Positions 1 to 10,849 of a DNA stretch of 46,281 nt are shown one piece after another. The stretch's first letter is position 1. Each line of letters opens with the position of its first letter. The notes beneath the pieces were generated by a model. The model was not told the DNA's origin, ran no database searches, and saw nothing but the letters and a program-made list of their open reading frames with translations. A program made the translations under genes and the position numbers. Origin of the DNA: Pleurotus djamor (Eukaryota > Basidiomycota > Agaricomycetes > Agaricales > Pleurotaceae); contig JAPEVF010000352.1 in NCBI GenBank assembly GCA_029747585.1, forward strand, positions 1 through 46,281, written 5' to 3'.

Positions 1-65
1 GCAGGTGGCTCTCCACTCTAGCTTTTGTCTTTCTCAGTGAGGTGCGATGAAGATAAAAGAGAGGA

Positions 66-3000
66 CTAACAAGAATATGCAGCTGGATTTTCACAAAACT
101 TCTCATACATGATAAGGATCCTGCTAATGATGCGGATCGTTGTCTCATGATCGACGATGGTCGTGCTTCCCGGAAAGGCAAGGGAGTGAAGCAATCCAAA
201 CATATGCTGCACCATAGTACCGCCCAAGTAGCGATACGAAGCGTGCGTGAGGGTTGGCTGGTCCAAGTTGATAGCCATGAAAGGGCACCCGCCAGGTAGG
301 AACCTTGAATATGTTCATGTTAGGGAGAGAATGGGACGATTGCTGAGGGGACGTACAATGAGTTGCCTGGTTCCAAGATGACATAGTCAATATCATAATC
401 CACGGAAGAGAGGATGCTGAGGGGGTGGGTCCAGGGGATCGGTTGGAAGCGTTCTGGATCATCCTTGCGACGGAATACGGCATATAGCGTCCGTCCCCAC
501 ACAGGCGTGAGAACAGATGCATAACCATCACCATGGGCGTGAACAGACGTTAGAGCCCAGGGGGCGGCGACGGAGGACCAGTGGAGGGCCGATGAATCCG
601 GAGGCCTCCTGGTGTCCCCGGGACTCCATGTAGCTCGGTAACACAATTGGTCTATGGTCTCCTCGTAAACGAAGGGCACGTCAATGGAATGGGGTCCAGG
701 GAGGGGGGCATAGATTGTCCCGATGGATGTTGGTTCGTTGCAAACTTTGATGCACTCACGCAGTGACGATTTTGTCGACTCTTTGCCTCAATCAGAGTTC
801 GGAAGAATGGTTGAATCTAGGTAAAGTTGAGGATGACAGGTCTCGGAAGGCAAGACTTGAGATCACCTTGATAGATGACCTCCATGTCATAGTGTCTACC
901 CATGTCCGCCACGGCTTGGTGGAAAGATTTGTGAGCGGGTTTTGGCACATCGGTCAAGAGCAGAGGCCCTTTCTTCATGTACGTATCCAGCTGACGGGAA
1001 CTGAGGTTGAAATAAGCGTGATAGTTCAAGGCTTGTATCATGAGGCCTCGGCCCCCCGAGGCGGATGTGTATTNGGGGGGGATACTTGGCTGATGAACGG
1101 AGAAGTCCCAAGAAGAGCTTCTGAAGGACAGTACCGTCTTGACAATGCTATAAATGAATGTAGCTTTGAGAATGATCAGCGACGGAAATACGGGAGGGAA
1201 ATACACACGTTAACGATGGGGTGCAGTTGTACCGGCTGCCCGTGGATAGTGTAGATGACTGGAACCTCAACATGATATTGCTACAATGGTATTGAGAGCT
1301 GTTCGAGAGAAATGTGGGTGATACACTGACATTGTCACTGAGCGAGTGGATCAAACTTGTTCCTGGATTGGTGTTGGTGATGCGACGCTTCTTGACACCT
1401 TTTGCAGCTTTCAACCACGCTGGATTAATCGGTCGCGTGCTGCGCCGAGGGCGAGTCCGTGGGGTATTGGCGTTATGAGAGTCCTTCTGGGTTTCGCTGA
1501 AGTCGTCATCACTGTCCTCCTCGTCACTATTAGCGCCAGAGTGTCCAGCTGCAGAGGCTTCTTCATCATCCTCTTCGCTCGGCTCCGCAGGTCCGTTCGA
1601 ACGTGTCCTCATCCTCTTTCGAGGGATGGAAGTATGGTCACTACTATCTTCATCACTTCTAGCACCGGAGTGTCCAGCTACCGAGGCTCCTTCGCCATCC
1701 TCTTCGCTTGACGCCGCGGGTCTGTTCGTACGCGTCTTCTTTCGAGGCATGGATGTGGGAGTAAGGGGCACATGGTTTATCCCCGGCGCAGATGAGGTGT
1801 CATGTACGGGAATGCTCTGAGAACTGCAAACCCTACTTGAGGATTTGGTAGGGGGTCCCGACGAAGATACTGGTGCGGCCGATTTAGGANGGGGATGATG
1901 GGGTGAGGGAGGGAGATGAAGGAGGCTCAGTTGATTGTGGGATGGCTGTTGTGCGGGGGGATGAATTAGGACGTGAGGGAGAAGATGAGGAGGATTGAGG
2001 GGGAGGATGAGATCGCGTGGGAGGCAATGATGGGGGATCGGTTGCTTGCGAGGTTGGTGATGCATGGGGTGGGCGTGATTGAGATTGGGAAGGGATTGAC
2101 TGTGGTAACGGGGGAGGAGTTGGTGGCTGCGGGGCCTGGGAGGCAGCGGGTGGATGAGCTGCGGGAGGGTTTAAACTGGCAGCGAGATTCACATTGGAGG
2201 TCGAATCGATAACGATGGGCTGGAGTTGAAGGAAGAAATTCCTTTCTTCGTCAGAGATGGTTGTATTGGCAAGATCCTTCAGTTCGTTACGCATAGTTGT
2301 TAAAATCGAATGTAGGGCTTGAGGGGAACGCGCAATATCGTAAATCGCGGTCCAAATAACGCGCTCCACCCTGGAGAGGTGCTGGGGTCGGTCACACCCG
2401 AGGTGAAGCCACATCTGTTTACCAACCTGGTCAAAAGAGATGCAGAGGAGACTAGTCAAGCCGCATACCTTGAATAACCAAGCCCGAGATACACTTTTGT
2501 TAATGTATGACTTAGGAACGAGCAGAAGGATTGGAGAAAGCGACAAAGAAAGGTGAAGGGGGAGGAGAATCAAACGCGGGCCGGCATGCACGCCGGCGCC
2601 CTTGAGGCGACGGAAGCAGGCAACAAATTCGGGCGGAACGTTGCAGTCATCCAGCTCGGGCCAACTATCGGGGATGGGGAATGACTAATGGGCTATGAGC
2701 GCCGAAAAGAGTGATAGATTCATGAATGCAACGGTACCTCCATAGCAAGCCGCACGCCCAATGCTGCAAGAAGGATATTGGCCAGAGTCTTATCCATGGT
2801 ATTTTGCATTTGAATTCTCTCTGTTGCGGTAACGAGAGCGTCGAGAGGATCGGTGGCTTCGTTGTTGACGAGTTCGACCGGAGCGTGATTAGACGCGTTG
2901 TTCAGGTATTTCTGGATGATCGAGGGCCAAATATACAGCTTTTGAAGTGCGTTGAAGCAGTGCTTTTGTAGAGGACAAGAGTTAGCGGGCTGCACTTGGT

Positions 3001-3440
3001 GGGAGCATTGGGGTTGACTAAAGGTTGGGGGGGCATTGAGATACGCCACCAGGGAGAACGTGCACAACATAAAAATTGCAACTCCAGGGGTAGCACCAGT
3101 AGTGCCACTAGATGGAGATGAAAGCCAAGGTTTCAGGCCTAAGGAAAGGCGAGAGGTGAAGAAATTATCGAGGAAAGCATGGTTCTCAGCCTAAGGATAA
3201 ATGGGCATTTAGTAGGGAGGGACTGGATGCACCAAGGAACTTAAACGCGCACTGGAAGACGATGTTCCAACCCGACCAAGGGGTAGAAAAACGGCAGTTG
3301 GTCGAGGCATAGGTCCTCAACAGCGAGGTGAAAAGGCGATGGGTGACTGCAGCCGAAGGTCAGGTAAGAAAGGAGTTGGTATTGGATGGTCTTTACCCAT
3401 TTGGTGTCAGTGCAGCTGGAGGGCCGTCGATGAGAGCCAT
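66..3440 (-). CDS. JmjC-like (cupin) protein with long disordered N-terminal region
   Basis: Ten exons can be followed: 3397-3440, 3247-3346, 2738-3190, 2469-2684, 1331-2426, 1209-1280, 1086-1147, 867-1031, 357-786 and 66-303. Phases close at almost every junction. The start is the ATG at 3440. The N-terminal third is unrecognised. The middle is Pro/Ser-rich, then acidic and basic (IPRKRMRTR, RRSTRPINPAWLKAAK), as in a nuclear protein. The C-terminal part resembles the JmjC-like proteins expanded in Agaricomycetes: LLLTDVPKPAHKSF, an HxD-like HGDG at about 560, and YVILEPGNSL. The distal His of the usual P-x-x-x-P-H site reads P-F here, so iron binding and demethylase activity are doubtful. 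An N at 1890 shifts the frame by one, and an N at 1074 obscures the 1086/1031 junction. The front half could be a separate gene, but the splice phases favour one gene. A truncated paralog lies at 22354-22637. Confidence 0.6.
1890..1890. other. ambiguous base with frame change inside the JmjC-like gene
   Basis: A single N occurs in a G-run on the + strand, inside the long exon of the JmjC-like gene. The Pro-rich frame upstream and the acidic/basic frame downstream differ by one base across it. A homopolymer-length error in the assembly explains this more simply than a true frameshift. Confidence 0.6.
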
Positions 3441-3736
3441 GTCTCCGGACTCTGAAGCAGACATGATGGGTAGGGGTCGTCGTCTCCAGCATCCATCAAG
3501 CTTTGGGTTCTGGAAGAATGTTCTTCCACGGTCATGTGATCGTCCATTTTTTTTTAACTCTGCATTTATATACCGCTACTGTCTACAAGCATGCAAAAGC
3601 TAACAAGACGCGGTGTCATTGCGTATAATACAGTAGCGTTCCCCAGCCATGATCATTGCCCTCTGGGGATTGGAACACATCTGTGAGCTGTAAATGTATG
3701 AAGGATGTGCGCGGGAAGTTTAGAGTCGTTCCGGAC

Positions 3737-4066
3737 TCAGAGGGCACCCCACCTCTGGCAGGAGGCCATGCTGTCTTCCCCCGTCGTCGAAGGCGCGAGA
3801 ATGGCTTTGGCAGCCTGTGCGAGGCAGACGACGACGAGCCTCGAGAACTGAGTGCTGGTAACCAACCGTGGGAAACCACGAGATTGTAGTGGATCGTACC
3901 TTCGGATAGTTCCCGAGTGCTGGTGACCTCAAGGCGACCCCACGAAAACCTCTCCAGATGTCAAAGACAGACGAAGATGAATCATTCTTGACACCGACCC
4001 GCACAGCTGATGAATCCAACGTGTTTTTCTCAAGGGTATCGCCTGGAACATGGAGCAGACTAATTG
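3737..4066 (-). pseudogene. short two-exon fragment of unknown identity
   Basis: Two open segments on the minus strand join cleanly: 3900-4066 (containing VPGDTLEKNTLDSSAV and SVFDIWRGFRGVA) and 3737-3847 (RLVVVCLAQAAKAILAP, then TGA), across a 52-nt GT..AG intron at 3848-3899. An in-frame TGA sits directly upstream at about 4067, while the reading frame upstream of it (SHPTEWTVAATIVDDDQ) is offset. This looks like the 3' end of a broken gene, or a gene with an exon I could not place. I do not recognise the family. Confidence 0.3.
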
Positions 4067-4461
4067 ATCATCGTCGACGATCGTCGCTGCCACAGTCCAC
4101 TCAGTTGGGTGCGAACCTGTCAAGTTAGATTGGTTTCCAGCCCATCAAGATGATCCTCGAGCTTGAGGCCTGAGGTCCGACGTGAGATACCGTGCCCTTC
4201 TAAACCCCCCAAGGCAAAATGAGCAAATGGGTCTCCGCCGATTCGCTGCTCACCATCAATCAATCGAATATCGTTCGATGAGCGAGCTTTCTCAGTTCAT
4301 CTGCCTCGCCCAATTCCCATAGGCTATCAAGTGCGCATCGCTGCATTGCAGTATCCATCCAGGGTCATCTCTGCCCTCCTAATCAGTCTTTCATGACATA
4401 TATTGTAAGCAACGAATCGAACATATAGGCATTGACATTGGGAGGCAGCTACTAGTAGTAC

Positions 4462-5191
4462 CTACGCTAAGTCCGTTGGACTCACAAGGCGGGTCTCGCC
4501 CCTTTGGAGATGGTCGAGGTAGTAGGCAACGGCTTCTGCCTGGTCGTTGAACCCTTTACAGTGCCAGAGAGCATCTGGTAGATGTTCAACTTGAGGTCGG
4601 GTTGCAGCCCTAAAGGTAGATGAGTAACGACAATATGGCGTGAGGCAGGAAAGAACTTGCCAAAAATGGAATACGCCAAGGGCTCGGCCCTTAGTAACAG
4701 CATACCATTCATATTTTCCGCCTCCGGACGATGAAGGGGTTGCTGGGGGGGCTGGCGTAGTAGAAGAGGACGCAACGGCCGACGCAATGGCACGGCGCGG
4801 GGTGGAGGGAGGCGAAGTCGTTTCGGATCGCGGGGTGATAGACGCTGCCTGTCTGGGACCTGCGTTACCAACATCATCAACCCTAACAAGGGCGAGCTGT
4901 GTACGGCAGTTGGGGCAGATGATGCACGCTGCCGCTCCTGTATGAGTAACGAAGGCTCAAAAAACAAGGAGACGGAAGGGTAAGCGAACCTTCAGGGGCA
5001 GGCTTGTTGCTGGCGATGCTGACGTTCCCGGACGACGCCGTTAAAGGCGCATGAGAGTTGGAAGCGGTCGAAGAGGCTTGGAGCTGGGCTCTGTCGGCCG
5101 CCTCAACAATATCGTCAAGCGACAGACCTTTGAACAAGTCGCGGATAACTTGGGGGTGGATGTTTTGGTCGTTGTTAGCAGTCTGGCGCAT
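4462..5191 (-). CDS. RNase H1 N-terminal (viroplasmin-like) domain protein
   Basis: Exon 1 is 4990-5191 and exon 2 is 4462-4937, joined across a 52-nt intron with closed phase, giving about 225 aa. The N-terminal part (RDLFKGLSLDDIVEAADR) is helical. It is followed by a CIICPNC pair suggesting a small zinc site and a Ser/Thr/Pro linker. The C-terminal domain carries KYEWYAVTKGRALGVFHFW and then DALWHCKGFNDQAEAVAYYL, the pattern of the caulimovirus-VI/RNase H1 N-terminal domain that binds RNA/DNA hybrids or double-stranded RNA. No RNase H catalytic domain follows. The paralog at 21833-21888 has an intron right after the conserved Trp. Here the matching stretch (GTTCTT...TTTAG) reads through in frame, so either the intron was lost as an exonised segment or a small indel is present. 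Confidence 0.55.
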
Positions 5192-5791
5192 TCTGAGGAA
5201 GCGGGGAGCTGGTTGTCTGACGATTACATCTGACGGCTTTTAAGAACACTGGGGTTAATCGCAAATTGGTCACTAGCTGCACCTGACGCGTTGGTTTGAG
5301 TATCGGCCCAACCAAAAAGGGCCGACAACCAAGCAATTGAAGTGGGGCTGATCGCAAACCCGAAAGCCATAATTGATCCAGCGTTATCAGAAGCATTACC
5401 ATAAAGACCACCTCAGCTCAGTAAATGCATTGGGTGCGACCAAATGAACGACGGCACATCTGATTAACTTGATCGCCAGATGAGGCTTCCTGCGAGCAGG
5501 TAAAGAAAAGGCAAAATGGAGACGAACCTGCTTCTCCCGCTGCAGCACGGCGAACGTTTTTGCAAAGAATGGCGATTCCACGACCCGTGCCAATTAATTG
5601 TAGATGTATCCGCTTGCTTGTCAAAGGTTCTCGCGTGAGCGTTTGCTCATTTATTTACTGTTGTTGCTTTCAGTCGCCGTTGCCCTCTGTCACTAATCGA
5701 CTCTGTCCAAGCAATGGTTGTTAACGCGGCATGCGGCACTTTCGAGTTGTATAATCTATCAATTTCAAAACGTCCTAACGGACCACTGAAG
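5192..5791. other. intergenic stretch, no supported gene
   Basis: Only short ORFs on either strand and no recognisable domain. It may hold the 5' region of the viroplasmin-like gene and the 3' region of the F-box gene. Confidence 0.4.
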
Positions 5792-6975
5792 CTACTTCTT
5801 ATCCAACCAACTCAAGTCTGGTGCCAGCCATCTAGACACGTTGCGCTCGAGGATAACATCCGGTCCATCAAAAAGAAGCATCCTTCTCCTCGATTCTCTT
5901 TGGTCTAGGTACGGGGATGCCACGGTCACCTCCTGAATTAAACGCAGTGGTTGATTGCGATACTCCAAGCGTCCCGATAAGTCCTGAAGCACCGCAACAC
6001 TGAGCGACGCTGTGCTGGGGATGATCTTCGCTTCTTCCTGTGATTCGGGGAAGGTCCCTTGGAGTTCAAACATGACGTAAAGCGCGGAGAGCGTAGGGAA
6101 ACGCATCAAAGCCTTTCTGTACAACTGACAGAGATCATCAGCAATCAGCCAAAGGAGCTCCAGCCGCATATTAGACTCACGGCGATCACATCTCTCGATG
6201 GGGACTGAGCACAAATTTCAACAACCGAGGCCTGATAGAATACTGGGATGAGCGCGTTCAACGTAGCGAGGTTGCTGTTGTAGAACCCGATGTGATGGAT
6301 CCACGGGCACTCGTATCGAAATGGTGAGGTATCATCGAGGACACCGTCGATACATATGTGAGTGAGTTGTGGTGCGACGGGGAGGAGGAGTGGGAGGAGC
6401 CTTGGATTACACGTGAGGTATTTAATGCCGATTGGTCGGGATGGATAACATTGCGCTGTGCGGAGCCGGTGACGGTCGCAATAAGGCTCACGCTGGTCGG
6501 TGTGAAAGGCTTCAAGAGCAGGAAAGATGGTCCAATCCATCTCGAACAGACTGAGGACAATGAGGGAAAGGTTTCCTAGAGCAATCCAAACGACGTACCA
6601 TAGAGGTCTGACCCTCTTCAAGTCAATGTATGTCAAATTGGGGCAGCTACGCATTTCTTTCAGGCATATGGGGAAGCAAGGTGGAGGGCGGCGCAGCTCG
6701 GGGGTGTGGTGATCCCTTGCGTACAAATACTCTATCCGATCCCGTACCGTTCTTGGAATAGTTGCATAGTGCAATCGGAAAGCTTCAGAGGATTTGAAAC
6801 GGATTTTACGGAAAATATCCCGCGTAAGGAGGAGCCTGAGGTGACGACAACAGGAGGACAGGCTGAGTAGCGACGAACGGGGGAGGAAGGATGCAATGAA
6901 TAGAAAAAGTTCGTTGGGTAGTCTGAGGGAACGCATGTCCGTGGAGGGATTTAGGAGGGATGACCTATGGGTCAT
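5792..6975 (-). CDS. F-box protein with leucine-rich C-terminal region
   Basis: Exons 6181-6975 and 5792-6124 are joined by a 56-nt intron (GTGAGT...CTGTCAG, branch-like GCTGAT) in phase 0, giving about 376 aa. An F-box lies near the N-terminus: LRLPNELFLFIASFL, then a Cys-containing SCCRHLRLLLTRDIF, about residues 17-55. Further on come repeated Leu-rich stretches (CPNLTYIDL, LPVAPQLTHICIDGVL, LSALYVMFELQG) like the irregular LRRs of basidiomycete F-box proteins. F-box proteins bind Skp1 in SCF ubiquitin ligases and choose substrates through the C-terminal region; the substrate is unknown. It starts 206 bp downstream of B1 on the same strand. A similar gene follows B3 at 26840. The start could also be the second ATG (MRSLRLPNE). 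Confidence 0.7.
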
Positions 6976-7180
6976 CGGCTCATTGGACGATATTTAAGAC
7001 TTGACACAATGGATCCTGCTTCCGGTGTTGACCATTGTTTCAGGTTCCATCACTACTTCTTGAATTCGCAGCCCTTCACATAAGGTTCAAGTGTGACTCT
7101 CGGCCACGGAGTTTGGAGAACGTGCAAGATTGGAGCCAACCACGGCATTATCTGCGCTCGATTAATTGGGCATGAAGGCA

Positions 7181-7743
7181 TTATGTATTCTGTACAGGGG
7201 AAGGTCTAGTAGCCAATGGAAACCCCTCGAATGCGACAATGAATTGATGCTCAACTAAGTCAACATCACCGTGGAGGGACCACCATTCACGCTAGTGGAA
7301 GGCGAAGGCGCGTTAATTGCACATCCAGAGAGCTGTACAGAAATACGGAACTGACCCGCTTGGCACGGTCGTGTTGAATGTTCAATGTGAGCTTCCATTC
7401 CTTGGTGGGAACGACTGCGCTACTGAGTTGGGACAGGGTGAGGTATAGAACTGCATCGTTCTTGATGTACTAGAGGGTCATCGATGTGCATCAGTTTCTT
7501 GATGCGGCGTTATGGGACATCCTGTCGAATACACACGTGTTGTATTTCTGCGATACGGCCCGAATCGTCGGTGGGGGGAGGGTATCTATCAAATATAACC
7601 TCGAAAGCTGCCTTCCAAAAATCGCGCAACTCGTGTCGGCGCTTTCCTTCGCAGACCTGATCCAATTGCAGCAGATAAGGGAGTAAGAGTCGTGCGAACC
7701 GCTTGCGGCTCAAGTCGTACGGGTCGTGGCAAGGGCTTTCCAT
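7181..7743 (-). CDS. family B protein, copy B1 (unrecognised family)
   Basis: Three exons with closed phase 0: 7537-7743, 7356-7469 and 7181-7291 (143 aa). Exon 1 carries KRFARLLLPYLLQLDQ and RDFWKAAFEVIFDRYP. Exon 2 is exactly 114 nt and ends EWKLTLNIQHDRAKR. Exon 3 begins REWWSLHGDVDLVEHQFIVA. B2 and B3 share the exon count, the 114-nt exon 2, the Arg-ending exon junctions and the aromatic/Trp start of exon 3, so this is a real spliced family. No signal peptide or membrane helix is visible; the protein looks small, soluble and largely helical. I do not know its function. The F-box gene lies just downstream on the same strand. Confidence 0.65.
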
Positions 7744-8235
7744 GGGTATGGACGTGTATTGTGACCTCAACCGCGGGGACTTGGTGACGCTATATACTCT
7801 GATCAACATTCGATGCGAACTCTCACATCGAAAATTCAACTTGGGGGAATCGATCAATCGATTGGCAACCAGGTTTCGCGCGAAGACCTGGTATTGAAAT
7901 TGAGAGTACATGATCTGAGGCAACGAACGTCGCGAATGATGATTGCGGATCGGGTTGGGATCAGGCGAGAATTGAACGGTGAGCGTTGAGACCCGAGTAG
8001 AGGTTGCCAGACCACCTGAAATGAGGGTCTTCCATTCCAGAAGGACTGTATGTAGTGGTAATGGAGGAGGCACAGAGAAGCAACAGAGAAGTATGGGAAA
8101 CAGGGGTGTATGCTCACGTCGACTGTGTTACGGCCTCGGCGTCTCAACGTAACGAGTTCAAGTGATCTTCGCTTGGTCGGTTGGAAGTCTTCTATCTTAG
8201 AACTTGCCTGAGCGATGATCTGAATTTCGAATGCA
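7744..8235. other. intergenic stretch between B1 and a viroplasmin-like remnant
   Basis: Only shadow ORFs are present. It presumably contains the 5' region of B1. Confidence 0.4.
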
Positions 8236-8405
8236 GGCTAGTGCACGAGGTGCTCCAACTCACCGTCACTGTGGGACGCCGGATTGGAGTTTTCACAAAG
8301 TGGTGGGTCCTGTCATCCAATTGCACATTTGAGCTAATCACCTTAACTCCATCTCCCTTCAGGAAAGAGAATGTCGAGCCGCTGGTTCTCGGGGTACCCA
8401 ACTGA
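8236..8405 (+). pseudogene. truncated viroplasmin-like (RNase H1 N) domain
   Basis: Two exon-like pieces remain. The first, to 8302, reads LTVTVGRRIGVFTKW. The second, from 8363, reads KENVEPLVLGVPN and then meets TGA. They flank a 60-nt GT..AG intron placed right after the conserved Trp, the same position as in the copy at 21.8 kb. The second half of the domain (the aromatic/acidic helix) is missing, as is any convincing upstream exon. It is best read as a decayed third copy, divergent to B1. Confidence 0.5.
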
Positions 8406-9209
8406 TGATGTCGCCGATTTGCTCCAAGGGCACAGGCCGAAGCTCATTACGTCGCAGCCATGTTGAATGGCAACGTCCACATTTATACCGGCCCCTAGGT
8501 TACCACCTGTACCTCCCGTATAACCCCTTTTTGTATTCTCGTGTTTTGGTCGTGTTTAACAATCTCGTATCGTGTTCTGAGTGAAATTCTACCTTTGACT
8601 ATGATCAAGGTACCGGGTGTCGTACGGTCCCAAGAGGGATGAACCATGTTAGTGCACCAAGATACAGGGTTGAACTGACCCAATAGTGAGAGATGAGATG
8701 AGAAACTCGCGCAAACGACAAGGGTCTCCCCATTGTACCACGAAAAGGGATGTTACTTGCCCACCAGCCGTGGGGGTGGATGGTGATGGGTAGATTAGCA
8801 TGATAATCTGCGAAAAGAGTCAGAGAAGCTCTCAAGAATGAAGTGAATAGGTAGATTACTCGCCGAAATCAACATAAGTTGCACTCAACGGGGCCAGTAC
8901 AGAGCCTCATCCACAAGGAGGAGTCCCGAAATTTGCGGGACAATATAGCGAACTAAATAAAATTCAGTTATAACAACTTCAGTAACAGGGTTTAGGGTAT
9001 AGAACTCACCGAGAACGACATGGGTCTCCTCGTCGTACGGCCGATAAAACCCATCACCTCGGTTCTGTGGGGCAGGAATCTTCCTCAACGTATAGAAATC
9101 TTCCTCAACGTATAGAAACGGCCGAGTAACCATGTGGCTTGTTCCATTGAGAGGGGATCCCGAAATAAACATATATTGTGAGTGTAATGGAATTGGATCG
9201 AAGGCTACA
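8406..9209. other. stretch with weak ORFs only
   Basis: A 131-aa minus-strand ORF (8885-9280) and shorter ones have no recognisable motif and overlap a 20-bp tandem duplication at 9078-9117. I see nothing I can support as a gene. Confidence 0.3.
9078..9117. repeat. 20-bp perfect tandem duplication
   Basis: The unit ATCTTCCTCAACGTATAGAA occurs twice head to tail (9078-9097 and 9098-9117). A two-copy direct repeat like this is typical of replication slippage. Confidence 0.9.
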
Positions 9210-9965
9210 TCAACTATCGCAGAAATGATCCGGATAACAATCTCCAATGACAACATGACCACAGACTGGGCATTGAACAAACATAGTCATGAAGTCTGCG
9301 TATGGCACCCCGCCGTCACTAAGCTGCCATATCGAGCGCAGACCACCACTAGGACGCATCTGCCGATAATGTTGGCCATAGCAGACCAGCTCGGGGCTGA
9401 CCGGGAGTGGCTGCGGCAATGGCTCTACGAATGTTGTTTAAGCAGGTCTGTTCGGCCTCGAAAACTCCTCTAACGTACCTTGGGTAGTGTTGTCTCCGAT
9501 TACATGGATAGGTTTGAGGCCGCCGCGTCGAGGCATGTGGGCAGCGCGTGATGCTTGATNAAAAAAAACGGCATTGGTAAAAAGATGGAAGCGAGGTGGA
9601 ATACATACCTTCGACCACCGGGAGCAGGACGCGTTCGGGATACACACGCTTTGCAATCGTGGTGAATGACGGCGATTCCACGATGGCGGTGATATCAACT
9701 GGAACCCAGCGTCAAACTGGTTCGCTCGTAGAGTGGCCATTAGTGACCTACGAAGAAAGGGACATCGTTGACGTAGCGCATTACAAGAGGCCACGATGTG
9801 CCCGTTGTGTGGGGAGGACGGGACAGAATCGACTTTGATGCAGACTTCGGAGTCGTGGTAGCATCGTGGGGGTTTGAAGCATCGATTTAGAGTGTGAACC
9901 ACGAGGTTACCTGGGTCGACTGGCGTTCCGTTTCCCGAGAGGGGGCTGTTGAAGACAACGATCAT
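9210..9965 (-). pseudogene. degenerate CxxC/HxxC knuckle gene (C1)
   Basis: The 3' piece (9210-9419 frame) ends with ADFMTMFVQCPVCGHVVIGD, then CYPDHFC. This matches the knuckle of C2 (FRSLFIQCPSCNAYMLGD, AYPDHDC) in spacing and flanking residues, a likely C-x2-C...H-x2-C zinc site. Upstream, the open segments VDITAIVESPSFTTIAKRVY and RAAHMPRRGGLKPIHVIGD can be linked by short introns, but the phases do not close. An N lies in the poly-A/T tract at 9560. The second C-terminal knuckle of C2 is not found. I treat it as a decayed paralog of C2. Confidence 0.35.
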
Positions 9966-10849
9966 CTAGAATGGTAGACATAGACTCGACTAGATGGACT
10001 TACTATGGCATTGATATCACCTTATTGTCAGCTGCAGAATAGGTCAGGAGCTGGCTCGGGGTGGAGGTAACGCTCAGCTGAAGGGAATCCCAAGCAGAGG
10101 GAGGTGCGGGCTTGGAAATTCCCACCGGCATCGAGAAGGGATCGCTAAGCCACTTGGGTCTTACAAGAGTGGTTCAATGGCAATTTATGGTGCGCAAGTG
10201 GCGCTGCATACAGGTGTCTGTCGTCGGTGCGGCCTCGTGTCGATGGGTTCAGAAGGCTGTCAGTTCTCCATGGATCTTCGTGACGATCAGGCTGACGTGG
10301 AAAGTTGATGGAGGACGCCTTCGTTCTAAGCTCAGGAAGTTCTTCGCGAGATATGCAGGCAATATATGGCTAGAGGATCCAGATAGCCCATTTGAGCGTC
10401 GGAAAAAGTTGTGAAACTCGAGAAACAACATACTAGGCCGACTTACATGGGCTATGAAGGCTGCCTCCGTAGGATATGGAAGGTGGGACACTACAAGCAA
10501 GCTAAGACGACCGGAGCAACCAAAAGTTAGAAACCCTACTGAGGTTAGTTGCAATTGCGATTGGCCGGATCATTGTGCACTCGGCGCCTTCCTACCCCAG
10601 CCTCAACGTGTAGCACTTGAGGGTGTTGAAGTCAAGGAGCTTGTATGTCGCCTGAAACAAGTATTGGCGGGGGTAGACTCTGTTGATGAGGAGCGAGGGG
10701 GACACGGAACCCACACCACCCAACGGGACTTAGCAAGCCAAACACACACAAATACGGTGCGAACGGCGGGAGAGGGGGCGGCTATCCTCTGTTGAACCAC
10801 GCTTGAACCTCTCCCAAACCTCTCCTAACTCGTCACCGGACGCCCATCA
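9966..10849. other. stretch without a supported gene
   Basis: Several 60-110 aa ORFs on both strands overlap each other. None shows splice-compatible neighbours or recognisable motifs. It contains the upstream region of D2. Confidence 0.3.

Noticed and set aside
1148..3440. Front half of the JmjC-like gene as a separate gene
   Set aside because: Exon phases run through 1331, 1280-1209 and 1147-1086 into the JmjC exons, so one gene is simpler. The N positions leave some doubt.
8885..9280. 131-aa minus-strand ORF as a second half of C1
   Set aside because: It carries no CxxC or HxxC pattern, has no closing splice phase, and spans a slippage duplication.
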